From NCBI GenBank assembly GCA_949752795.1, contig OX457070.1, forward strand, positions 40,633,685-40,697,684: a stretch of DNA of 64,000 nucleotides. The letters are read 5' to 3'. A program made the translations under genes and the position numbers. Source of the DNA: Hyperoodon ampullatus. Lineage: Eukaryota > Chordata > Mammalia > Artiodactyla > Ziphiidae. The notes beneath the pieces were generated by a model that saw only the letters and a program-made list of their open reading frames with translations, made no database searches and was not told the origin of the DNA. Of the stretch, positions 1-9,852 are shown one piece after another. Positions within the stretch are counted from its first letter, which is position 1. Each line of letters starts with the position of its first letter.

Positions 1-59
1 CTATTAGAAGTTGAGAAGAAAGATCAATCATAGACAGTGATAGTGTTGAAAGTATAGTA

Positions 60-710
60 GTCTCACATCCTCATTTAAATTTCTGATGAGAAGTCTGATG
101 ACATGATAAGGAATGCATTGTACATTTATATGATATTTGCCTTTCTAGCATCTCTTTTCTATTCATTGGTAACCTCACCTGGTTGTTCCTTTGAAGAACC
201 AAACCTCCCACTATCCATGTAGACCTAGTAGGGGTGCCTATCACAGTGTATCCTCCCTTACATTCCAGAGTTGAGCACATGACCAAGTGTAGCACTTTGG
301 AATGTACAAGCCCACAGGCCACCATAACCAGTTCAGAAAAAGCAAAGTGCCCCAACTAGGTATAAAAGTCTTCCCTAGCATTTGACATTAAAATGCTGCA
401 TAACACAAGATAGACCATAAGCTTTAAGGACACCAAAATCCTAGAAATAGCAGTGATCACTTTCCTTCGGTAAAGGGAAAATAAAGCCTGATAATAAAAT
501 CCAGAACTGAGGAAAGTAGGGTTAAGGCAGGGAGAGAGAAAGAGTCCTAGTGACATTGCATAAGCCCTAGAGTTACCCATACCTAAAGCCAGAAAAGCCC
601 TGTACTTCTCACTTACAAGAGTTAATAAATCCCCCTTTTGCTTAAATTCATTTGAATTTCTGACAATGGCAACCAAAGACTTACACAGACTGCAACAACT
701 GTGTTCCATA
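60..710 (-). repeat. Probable old interspersed repeat, unclassified
   Basis: On the minus strand this reads like a known mammal-wide repeat I cannot name with confidence: '...aagggggatttattaactc...', then '...actctttctctctccctgcc...', ending with '...caaatatcatataaatg'. Two abutting minus-strand open frames (356-709 and 71-355) fall inside it and show no domain I recognise; they are probably chance. It lies in the VRK2 intron. Confidence 0.3.
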
Positions 711-1009
711 TGTAAGATTATTTTAAAGGTATTGTGTCATAGTTTAATGGGCAGTATTAGGTATTACATATAAAGCAGGTCTTACATAAACACAAAAAAA
801 CAAACAATTCAAGAGGAAGATAATTATGAATTTTTAAGCATCTAATGGATACTTAACATACATATACAAAATAATGATGTATGCTATAATCAATAACATC
901 TTAGATTTGAAAAAAGATGCAAGTAATCATAATAAATTTGAATAGACTAAGCTCACCCTCTAAGGACAGCAACTGTAAGGTTGTTAAAAAATACATAAAT
1001 AAATGTATA

Positions 1010-1605
1010 CTAAAACCTAGTGGTGCAGAGAAACAAAATAAAAAGATAAAAAATAAACTAATTAGCCAAAATTAGCTGAAAGAAAGCTGGAATATATATT
1101 TTCAAAAGTATGTAAGTCTTAGGAAAGAAGAATTATTAGACATAGAGTTAGTCCACCCTAATCATAAAAGGAACGATTCAACAGAAAGACAAAAATTATG
1201 AACTTGAAAGCACCTGATAATGTGCCTTCATAACATATGTCCAAAACAAGCAGAATTCCAAGAAAAAAAAACTGACAGAGTAAAAAAGATCATGGAAGAT
1301 TTTAATACAATTCCATAATATATAAGCAAAAACAAATTAAAACAATACAATTAACAGTGCTTATCTAAAGGCCACATAAAAAACAACAGAAGAATATATT
1401 TTCTTTTTAACCCAACATAAAACATTTTTTTAACTGCCCATATTTTTACCGAGAAAGCAGGTTTCATCAAATATCAAAGAACAAGGATTATTAAGGCTAC
1501 ATTCTGTGACCATAATGCCTGGTCCCTAGGCCAAAGAAGAAATCACAATGAAAATTAGAAAATACACAGGACTATATAATATTGAAAATATTATATTGAA
1601 TCTAG
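1010..1605 (+). mobile_element. Very old L1 fragment (ORF2 endonuclease part)
   Basis: The text follows the end of the L1 ORF2 endonuclease region in decayed form: 'agaatatattttctttttaa' (the usual 'cacattctttt'), 'catcaaatatcaaagaac', then 'tctgtgaccataatg', which matches the Ser-Asp-His-Asn site, then 'gaaaattagaaaat'. No frame survives. About 300 bases before it (711-1009) are plain AT-rich intron with nothing recognisable. Confidence 0.45.
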
Positions 1606-1639
1606 TTAGGATGTAGTTAAAGTGCAAATTTACTGCTTG

Positions 1640-1770
1640 TTTCTCTCTGATAGAAGGTAAGCCTCACAAAGACAGAATAGTTTGTTTTATTTAGATGTAT
1701 CCCAAGCACCTATTATAAGGCCTAGTGGGCATTCTTTAAAATTTTGATGAATAATTTAATGAATGAAAGT
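1640..1770 (+). mobile_element. L2 3' end fragment
   Basis: The order 'gtaagcctcacaaagacag', 'tatcccaagcacctatt', 'gcctagtgggcattcttt', 'gaatgaa' follows the common 3' end of mammalian L2, with many substitutions. Confidence 0.6.
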
Positions 1771-1829
1771 AGCATCTAGAAAGAAATTTATATCTTTAAA
1801 ATTTTCATTTTAAGAAAACTGAGTACCCA

Positions 1830-2692
1830 AAGTGGTGACATAGTAGGCTCCTGCACTTCCCTCCACCGAATATACAGCCACAAACCTAGCGACTCCCTCT
1901 GAAAGAGATTCAGAAACTAGCTAAATGAGGGAGTCCTTAAGCTGAAACAAAAGGATACCAATTATTAAAATGAAAATATATAAAAGTATAAAACTAGCTG
2001 GCAAATACAGTTAAATTTAGAATATACTAATATTGTAGCGGGTAAATCATTTACAACTCTAGTATAAAGGTTAAAAAACAAAAGTATTAGAAAAAACTAT
2101 ATTATAATTTGTTAATGAATACATGGGACAAAAACATGTAAATTTTGACAACAAAAACATAAAACGTGTGGAGGGGGAGCATAAAAATGTAGAGCTTTTT
2201 AGGTACTCAAAGTTAAGTTATCAGCTTAAAACAGCCTGTTACAAGCATAAGATGCTTCATGCAAGCTTTATGGTAATTCCAAAAACAAAAACTTCAGATA
2301 AACAAGTGATAAAGAAATCAATGCACATCATTATGAAAAAATCATCAAATCATAAAGGAGGAGAGCAAGAGAAAAAGAAAGAAAAAAAGGAACTACAAAT
2401 CAACCAGAAAACAATTACCAAAATGGCAACAGTATGTTCACACCTATCAACAATTACTTTAAATGTAAATAGACTAAGTTTGCCAAAAGACGGGGTGGTT
2501 AAATGGATAAAAAGAATAAGATCCAACTATATGACATCTAAAAGAGATTGGTTTCCGCTTCAAAGACACACAAGATTGAAAGTGAAGGGATGGAAAAAGA
2601 TGTCCTATGTAAATGGAAACCAAAAGAAAGTAGGGAAAGCTACACTTATCTCAGATAAAATATACTTTAAACCAAAAACTGTAACAAGAGAC
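1830..2692 (+). mobile_element. Old L1 (copy 1), 5' part: inter-ORF linker and start of ORF2
   Basis: From about 2100 this matches the long linker between ORF1 and ORF2 in older mammalian L1s ('gtggagggggagcataaaaa', 'aaccagaaaacaattaccaa'). ORF2 begins at ATG 2423 and shows decayed endonuclease text (TLNVNRLSLP, WIKRIRSN, LKVKGWKKMSYVNGNQKKVG, LISDKIYFK). It breaks off at about 2692, where a younger L1 fragment entered, and resumes at about 3682. The stretch 1830-2100 is more diverged L1-like sequence and its limit is uncertain. Confidence 0.8.
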
Positions 2693-3336
2693 ATGACCCA
2701 GCAATTCCACTACTGGGCATATATCGTGAAAACCATAATTCAAAAAGACACATGCACCCCAATGTTCACTGCAGCACTATTTACAATAGCCAGGACATGG
2801 AAGCAACCTAAGTGTCCATCGACAGATGAATGGATAAAGAAGATGTGGCACATATATACAATGGAATATTACTCAGCCATAAAAAGGAACGAAATTGAGT
2901 TATTTGTAATGAGGTGGATGGACCTAGAGACTATCACACAGAGTGAAGTAAGTCAGAAAGAGAAAAATATCGTATATTAATGCATATATTTGGAATGTAG
3001 AAAAATGGTATAGATGATCTTATTTGCAAAGCAGAAATAGAGACACAGACATATGGAGAACAAATGTATGGATACCAAGGGGGAAAGGGAGGGTGTGGAA
3101 GGAATTGGGAGACTGGGATTGACATATATACACTATTGATACTATGTGTAAAATAGATAACTAATGAGAACCTACTGTATGGCACAGGGAACTCTACTCA
3201 ATGCTCTGTGGTGACCTAAATGGAAGGAAATCCAAAAAAGAGGGGATATATGTATACGTATAGCCGATTCATTTTGCTGTTCAGCAGAAACTAATGTAAC
3301 ATTGTAAAGCAACTCTACTACAATAAAAATTCATTT
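2693..3336 (+). mobile_element. Younger 5'-truncated L1 fragment nested in old L1
   Basis: It starts abruptly inside the C-terminal part of L1 ORF2 (TQQFHYWAYI, then [20 protein letters not shown] and MEYYSAIKRNEIE), followed by the cetartiodactyl L1 3' UTR ('ggaactctactcaatgctct', 'gccgattcattttgctgttc', 'actacaataaaaattc') and an A-rich tail. The target duplication is 'aagagac' at 2686-2692 and 'aaaagac' at 3675-3681, just outside the tail. It is clearly less decayed than the L1 around it. The junction keeps a reading frame open, giving a 285-codon chimera (2123-2980) of two different L1s; it is not a gene. Confidence 0.85.
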
Positions 3337-3349
3337 AAAAAGATAAATA

Positions 3350-3662
3350 GGGCTTCCCTGGTGGCGCAGTGGTTGAGAATCTGCTTGGCGATGCAGGGGA
3401 CACGGGTTCGTGCCCCTGTCCGGGAAGATCCCACATGCCGCGGAGCAACTAGGCCCGTGAGCCAGAACTACTGAGCCTGCGCGTCCGGAACCTGTGCTCC
3501 GCAACAAGAGAGGCCGCGATAGTGAGAGGCCCGCGCACCGCGATGAAGAGTGGCCCCCGCTTGCCACAACTAGAGAAAGCCCTCGCACAGAAACGAAGAC
3601 CCAACACAGCCAAAAGTAAATAAATAAAATTAAAAAAAATAAATAAATAAAAAGAAAAAAAT
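3350..3662 (+). mobile_element. CHR SINE, long form
   Basis: tRNA-derived SINE with RNA polymerase III box A ('tggcgcagtgg') and box B ('ggttcgtgccc'). It is longer than most copies here: it keeps an extra 3' part ('gatgaagagtggcccccgct ... ccaacacagccaaaa') before the A-rich tail. Flanked by a 13-bp perfect target duplication, 'aaaaagataaata', at 3337-3349 and 3663-3675. It landed in the A-rich tail of the nested L1, so it is the youngest of three layers. Confidence 0.95.
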
Positions 3663-3681
3663 AAAAAGATAAATAAAAGAC

Positions 3682-6565
3682 AATGAGGATCATTATATAA
3701 TGATAAAGGGATCCATTCATCAAAAGGATATGACAATTGTAAATATCTATGGACCCAAGATAGGTGCACCTAAATATATAAAGCAAATATTAATAGATCT
3801 GAAGGAGGAAATAGTCTGCAATAGAATAATAGTACAGGGCTTCAATACACTGCTTTCAACAATGGACAGATCATCCAGATAGAAAATCAGTGAGGAAATA
3901 ATGGATGTAAACTACACGTTACATAAGAGGGACCTAATATATATAGAATAGTCCATCAAAAGCAGCAGAATACATTCTTCTCAAGCACACATGGAACGTT
4001 TTTTTAGGATAAATCATGCTAGGTGACAAAGCAAGTCCTAACAAATTTAAGAAACTGAAATCATATCAAGTATCTTTTCTGACCACAATGGTACAAAAAC
4101 TAGATATCGATTACAAGAGAAAACCTGGAAAATGCATAAATTTGTGGAGATTGAACAATACACTCTTGAACAACCAATGGTTCAAAGAAGAAATTTTTAA
4201 AAATCAAGAAATAACTTGAGACAAATGAAAATGGAAACATAACATATCACTACTTATGGGTTACAGCAAAAACAGTTTTAAGAAGGAATTTTATAACAAT
4301 AAACATCTACACTAAGAAAAAAGAAAACTCCAATATATATTCTAACTTTACATATCAAGGAACTAGAAAAAGAAAAAAGGAAGCTCAAAATTAGTAGAAA
4401 AAGGAAATAAAGATCAGAATGGAAATAAACAGAGACTAGAAAGACAATTGAAAAGATCAAGTCAAAGACACTACTAGAAAAGAAAATTACATACCAATAT
4501 CCCTGATGAAGATACATGCAAAAATACTCAACAAATAATTAGCAAACTGAATTCAACAGTACATTAAAGGATCATACACCACGATCAAGTGGGATTTATT
4601 TTGGGATGCAAAGATGGTTCAACATATGCAAATCAATTAACGTGATAAACTACATTAACAAAATGAAGGATAAAAATCATATGATCATCTCAATAGATGC
4701 GGAAAAAGCATCTGACAAAATTCAAAATGCTGTCATGATCAAAAAACTCTCAAAAACTGGGTATAGAAGGAACATACCTCAACATAATAAAGGCTAATTA
4801 TGCAAAGCCCACATCCAACATCACACCCAAAAGTGAAAAGCTGAAAGCTTTTCCTTTAAGATCAGGAACAAGACAAGGATGCCCACTCTCACCACTTTTA
4901 TTCAACATAGTACTGGAAGTCCTAGCCAGAGAAATCAGGGAATAAAAAGAAATAAAAGGCATCCGAATTGGGAAGAAAGAATGTAAAATTATCTCTGTTT
5001 GTAGATGACATTCTATAGAGAAAATCCTTAAGACTCCAGGATACAAAATCAATATACAAGAATCAACTGTGTTTCCATACACTAATGATGAGGTATCAGA
5101 AAGAAAAATTCAGAAAACAATCCCACTTATAGTACCATCAAAAAGAATCCATTACTTAGTAATAAATTTAACCAAGGATGAGAAAGATCTGTACACCACA
5201 GACCTGAAAACATTGATGAAAGAAATGCAGAGGACACAATAAATGGGAAGATATTATGTGCTCATGGATCAGAAGAATCAACAGTGTTAAAACATTCAGA
5301 CTACCCAGGGCAATCTACAGATTCAATGTAATTCCTACCAAAATTCCAGTGGCATTTTTCACAGAAATTTCTTAAAAATCCTAAAATTTGTATGGAACTA
5401 CAAAAGACCCTGAATAGGCAAAGTATACTAAGCAAGAAGAACAAAGCAGGAGGCATCACACTCTCTGATTTCAAACTGTATTACAAAGCTATAATAATCA
5501 AAACAGTATGGTATTGGCATAAAAACAGAAGTGTAAATCAATGGTACAGAATAGAGAGTCCAGAAATAATTCATGGTCAATTAATTTTTGACAAAGGAGT
5601 CAAGAATATACAATGTAGAAAGGACAGGCTCTTCAATAAATGGTGCTGGGAACACTAGATAGCCACATGCAAAAGAATTAAACTGGACCCTTACGTTATA
5701 CTGTACACAAAAATCAACTCAGAATGGATTTGAAGACTTGAGTGTAAGACCTAAAACCATAAAAGATCCAGAAGAAAATACAGGGGGTTGGCTCCTTCAT
5801 ATCTGTCTTGGTAATGACTGTTTTGGATTTAACACCAAAAACAAAGGCAATAAAAGCAAAAATACATAAGTGGGACTAACTGAAAAACTAAAAATTTCTG
5901 CACAGTAAAGGAAACCATCAACAAAATGAGAAGGCAACCTATGGAATGAGAGAAAATATTCGCAAACCACATATCCAATATCAAAATATACTTACTAGGA
6001 TCATACAACTCAATAGCAAAAAATAAATAAATAACCGAATTTTAAAATGGCCAAAGACTCTTATAGATTTTTTTCCAAAGAAGACATTCAAATGGCCACA
6101 GGTGCATGAAACAGTGCTCACCATCACCAATCATCAGAGAAATGCAAATTAAACCACAGTGAATATTACCTCACACCTGTTAGCAGGGCTATTATCAAAT
6201 AGACAAGAAGTAACAAATGCTGGTGAGGATGTGGAGAAAAGGAAACGCTTTGTACACTATTGGTAGGAATATAAACTGGTATAACCACTACGGAAAACAA
6301 TATGGAGGTTCTTCAGGAAATTAAAACTAGAACTACCATGTGATCTAGCAATTCCACTTCTGGGTGTACCCAAAGGAAACAAAAGCCTGTTTGAAATGAC
6401 TCCATAATGTATGATTCCAGCTGTATGCCATTCTGGAACAGGAGGCAGAGGGATAAATAGGTGGTACACAGGAGAAACTTAGGGCAGTGAAACTACTCTG
6501 TATGACACTATAATGGTGGATACATGACATCATGCATTGGTCAAAACCCATAAAACTGTACTATA
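3682..6565 (+). mobile_element. Old L1 (copy 1), remainder of ORF2 and 3' UTR
   Basis: Continues the endonuclease (IMIKGSIHQKD, NIYGPKIGAPKYIKQIL), then the reverse transcriptase region with a decayed F-V-D-D catalytic motif at 4998-5009, then the C-terminal part ([20 protein letters not shown] near 5440). After 6050 come 'ccaaagaagacattcaaatg' and 'gcaattccacttctgg', then 3' UTR. Reading frames are broken throughout, so it cannot make protein. It is interrupted at 6566 by a CHR SINE and ends shortly after it. Confidence 0.88.
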
Positions 6566-6769
6566 GGGCTTCCCTGGTGGCGCAGTGGTTGAGAATCCGC
6601 CTGCCGATGCAGGGGACACGGGTTTGTGCCCCGGTCTGGGAAGATCCCACATGCCGTGGAGCGGCTGGACCCATGAGCCACGGTCGCTGAACCTGCTCGT
6701 CCGGAGCCTGTGCTCCACAACGGGAGAGGCCACAACAGTGAGAGGCCCGCATACCGCAAAAAAAAAAAA
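6566..6769 (+). mobile_element. CHR-2 type SINE
   Basis: Short-form CHR SINE with box A and box B intact ('tggcgcagtgg', 'ggtttgtgccc') and a pure A tail. Perfect 14-bp target duplication 'aaaactgtactata' at 6552-6565 and 6770-6783. It split the 3' UTR of the old L1. Confidence 0.96.
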
Positions 6770-6850
6770 AAAACTGTACTATATAAGTGAACCCTAATGT
6801 AAACTATGGACTTTAGTTAATAAATTGTAACAAAATCACCACACTAATTC
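6770..6850 (+). mobile_element. 3' end of old L1 (copy 1)
   Basis: Text after the SINE resumes the L1 3' UTR: 'gtgaaccctaatgtaaacta', 'tggactttagttaataa', 'ttgtaacaaa'. Its boundary with the next L1 copy is approximate. Confidence 0.7.
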
Positions 6851-9180
6851 AAGACATCAATGCCAAAATTATACAGATTTTGGAACTATCTGATAAAGAC
6901 TTCAAAGCAACTATTACAAAAATGTTCCAGCAAATAAAGGCAAACACTTTTGGAACAAATGGAAAGACAGACAATGCATCAAAGACATAGAATATACAAA
7001 GAAAAAGTTAAATGACACTTTTGGAAATGAAAAATACAATGACCAAAAAAAATTTTTTTTAATTCATGATTGGGCTCAATATGATTATAGAGATGATACA
7101 TGAAAGAGTCACTGAACTTTAGGATGGATCAATAAAAATGTATCCAACCTGAAAAACAGCAAGATAGAGTATGGAAAAATTGAACAGAGTCTCAGGATCC
7201 TGTAGGCAATAACAAAACATTTAACACTCATGATATTGGAGTTCCAGAGGTAGAGAGGTAAGAGTGTGGTGCTGAAAAAGTATTTGATAAATAATGGCTG
7301 AAATGTCCCAAATTTTATATATACATAAACCCACAGTTCAGTGAATCCCCATGGGGATAAACTCAAAGAAATCAATGCCCAGACACATATAATCAAACTA
7401 CTGAAAGCGAAAACAAAGAAAAATCTTGAAAGGCGCTACAGTAAAAAATAAATTAACTACAGGGTAAAATGACTCAAATCACTGTGGATTTCTCATCAGA
7501 AACCCTGAAGACCAGAGGGAAGAGTCACAACATGTTTGAAGTGCTAAAAAGAACAGTCAATCCAATATCCAGCAAAAATATCCTTCTGGAATTAAAGCTA
7601 AATAAAGACATTCTCAAGTGAAGAATAACTAAGAGTAGCCATAGCCAGCAGATCTGCTATATAAGAATTGCTAAAGAAAGATATTCAGAAAAGAAAAGAA
7701 AATCATACAAGGAAATGTGAACTATCAGGAATAAAAGAAGAGAAAAAAATGGTAAACATTGGGAAAATGTAATGGATTACACTTTCCTTCAGTTAAAATG
7801 TGTTTGATGGTTAAAGCAAAAATTATAATATGGTCTGGGGGAATTTAAGTTAATATAGATGTAATATATGACAACTAAAACATATCAGAATGTGTGGGAT
7901 TCTGTCAGAGGAGGACTTAGAAACAAATTTAGCATTGAACACTTATACTACAAAAGAAGAAAGATTCAAATAAGTAAGTTTCCACCTAAGGGAATTAGGG
8001 GAAGAAAAGGGCAAACTAAACCCAAAACAAATGGAAGGAAGGAGACAAAAAAGAAAAAAACACAAATTGGTGAGATCGAAAACAGAAAAATACAGTAAAT
8101 CCACAAAACCAAGAGCTGTTTCTTTGAAATGATCAATAAAATTTACAAACCCATGTCAAGACTGACAAAAAAGAAAAGCAAAAAAAGAGAAAAATGATCC
8201 ATATCAGGAATGAAAAAGGAGTATCACTATAGAAACTGTTAACATTAAAAGTATAATAAACTAATACTATGAACAACTCTATACATAGAAATTTGACAAC
8301 TTAGATGGAATGGAACAATTGCTTAAAATTCACAAACTACTAAAAGTTACCTGATATGAAGCAAATAACCAAACAAGTCCCAGGTGAAATCAAGTTCTAA
8401 ACAAACAAACAAACAAACAAACATCCTTTGGAAAAAGGTATCTCTAACCCCAGATGGCTTCACTGTAGAATTCTACAAAACACATGAAAAACAAGTAACA
8501 TCAATTCTATATATTCACTTCCGGAAAGCAAAAAAGGAGGGAATAATTCACAACTCATTTTATGAAACCAGCAGTACCCTAAAACCAAAACCAAAACCAA
8601 AACCAAACAAAGACAGTAGGGGGGAAAAAAAAGAAAGCAGAAAAAGAAAACTATAGACCAATATCCTCCCCTCATAATGTTGATGCAAAAGAAAAAAAAA
8701 GAAATCAATGTCCTCCACCATATTAAGAATCTAAAAAAGAAAAACCAAATGATCCTATCAATTGATACAGAAAAAGTATTTGACAAAATTCGACACCCAT
8801 TCAGGATAAAAACTCTCAGTATAGTAAGGAGTGCTTCCTCAATTTGAAAAAGAATACTACAAACAACCTATAGCTAACATTATACTAAGTGATGAGAGGC
8901 TGAATGCTTTCTCCCTTAAACTGGGAACAGTCAAGGACGTCCACTCTCACCATTCCTACTCAATAAAGTGCTGGAAGTCCTAGCCAGTGCAAGGAGTCAG
9001 GAAACAAATAAAAAGTACACAGATTCGAAAGGAAGAAATAAAGTGATTCCTACTTGCAGATGACAAGATTATCTATATAGAAAATTCCAAAGAATCTGAA
9101 AAAAAAAAAATCCTAGGACTAATAAGTAAATTTACCAAGACGATGGGACGTATAGTCAACAAGCAAAAATCAACTGTATT
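6851..9180 (+). mobile_element. Old L1 (copy 2): ORF1 remnants and ORF2 to reverse transcriptase
   Basis: A second, separate L1 in the same direction. It opens with decayed ORF1-type text ('actatctgataaagacttca', 'caaactactgaaagcgaaaa', 'tggatttctcatcagaaacc'). It then jumps to mid ORF2 (7868-8098, KFSIEHLYYKRRKIQ; 'aagagctgtttctttgaaat') and reaches the reverse transcriptase catalytic site at 9053-9064 (L-A-D-D). A (ccaaaa)n run sits at about 8581-8610 and an (aaac)n run at 8400-8424. The endonuclease section is missing, so the copy is internally deleted. No intact frame. Confidence 0.82.
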
Positions 9181-9389
9181 GGGCTTCCCTGGTGGCGCAG
9201 TGGTTGAGAGTCCACCTGCCGATGCAGGGGACACGGGTTCGTGCCCCGGTCCGGGAAGATCCCATATGCCGCGGAGCGGCTGCGCCCGTGAGCCATGGCC
9301 GCTGAGCCTGCGCGTGCGGAGCCTGTGCTCCGCAACGGGAGAGGCCACAACAGTGAGAGGCCCGCGTACTGCAAAAAAAAAAAAAAAAA
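9181..9389 (+). mobile_element. CHR-2 type SINE
   Basis: Complete copy with head 'gggcttccctggtggcgcag', box B 'ggttcgtgccc' and an A tail. The 16-bp target duplication at 9165-9180 and 9390-9405 ('aaaaatcaactgtatt' against 'aaaaatcaactgtgtt') has one mismatch. Inserted in old L1 copy 2. Confidence 0.96.
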
Positions 9390-9640
9390 AAAAATCAACT
9401 GTGTTTTTATATACTAATAATGTACCATTGGAAACCAAAATTACAAAAGCAACACCATGTTTAATAGCATCAAAATTTTAAAAAGAAAAAGAGAAAAACT
9501 TACATATATACCTAAAAGTACATGTACAGGACCAATATGCCAGAAGCCAAAATGCTGATGAAAGAAATCAAGGACCTAAAGAAATGGAGAGAGATGCTCT
9601 ACTTGCGGATTGAAGACTCAACATTAAAAATGTCAATTCT
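9390..9640 (+). mobile_element. Old L1 (copy 2), last part
   Basis: Continues ORF2 after the SINE ('gtaccattggaaaccaaaat', 'aatgctgatgaaagaaatca', 'aagaaatggagagagatgct') and stops near the next SINE; no L1 3' UTR follows. This copy therefore lacks its 3' end, by later deletion or decay. Confidence 0.75.
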
Positions 9641-9846
9641 GGGCTTCCCTGGTGGCGCAGTGGTTGCGAGTCCGCCTGCCGATGCAGGGGACTCGGGTTC
9701 GTGTCCCGGTCTGGGAGGATCCCACATGCCGCGGAGCGGCTGGGCCCGTGAGCCATGGCCGCTGAGCCTGTGCGCCCGGAGCCTGTGCTCCGCAACGGGA
9801 GAGGCCACAGCAGTGAGAGGCCCGCGTACCTCAAAAAAAAAAAAAA
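9641..9846 (+). mobile_element. CHR-2 type SINE
   Basis: Complete copy, only about 250 bases after the previous one and in the same direction. Head intact, box B 'ggttcgtgtcc', tail of A. The target duplication is short: 'aattct' at 9635-9640 and 9847-9852. Confidence 0.94.
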
Positions 9847-9852
9847 AATTCT

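Noticed and set aside
71..709. Two abutting minus-strand frames at the window start
   Set aside because: No domain or splice context; they fall in what looks like an old interspersed repeat.
6566..6769. Possible tRNA genes at the CHR SINEs (box A and box B present)
   Set aside because: The boxes belong to tRNA-derived SINEs: there is no cloverleaf or anticodon arm, and each copy has an A tail and target duplication.
9143..9481. Repeated, similar 60-110 codon frames on both strands (for example MVESPPADAGDTGSCPG and HRQADSQPLRHQGSP types) at about ten places
   Set aside because: All lie inside CHR SINE copies. They look like a conserved protein family only because the SINE sequence is conserved.
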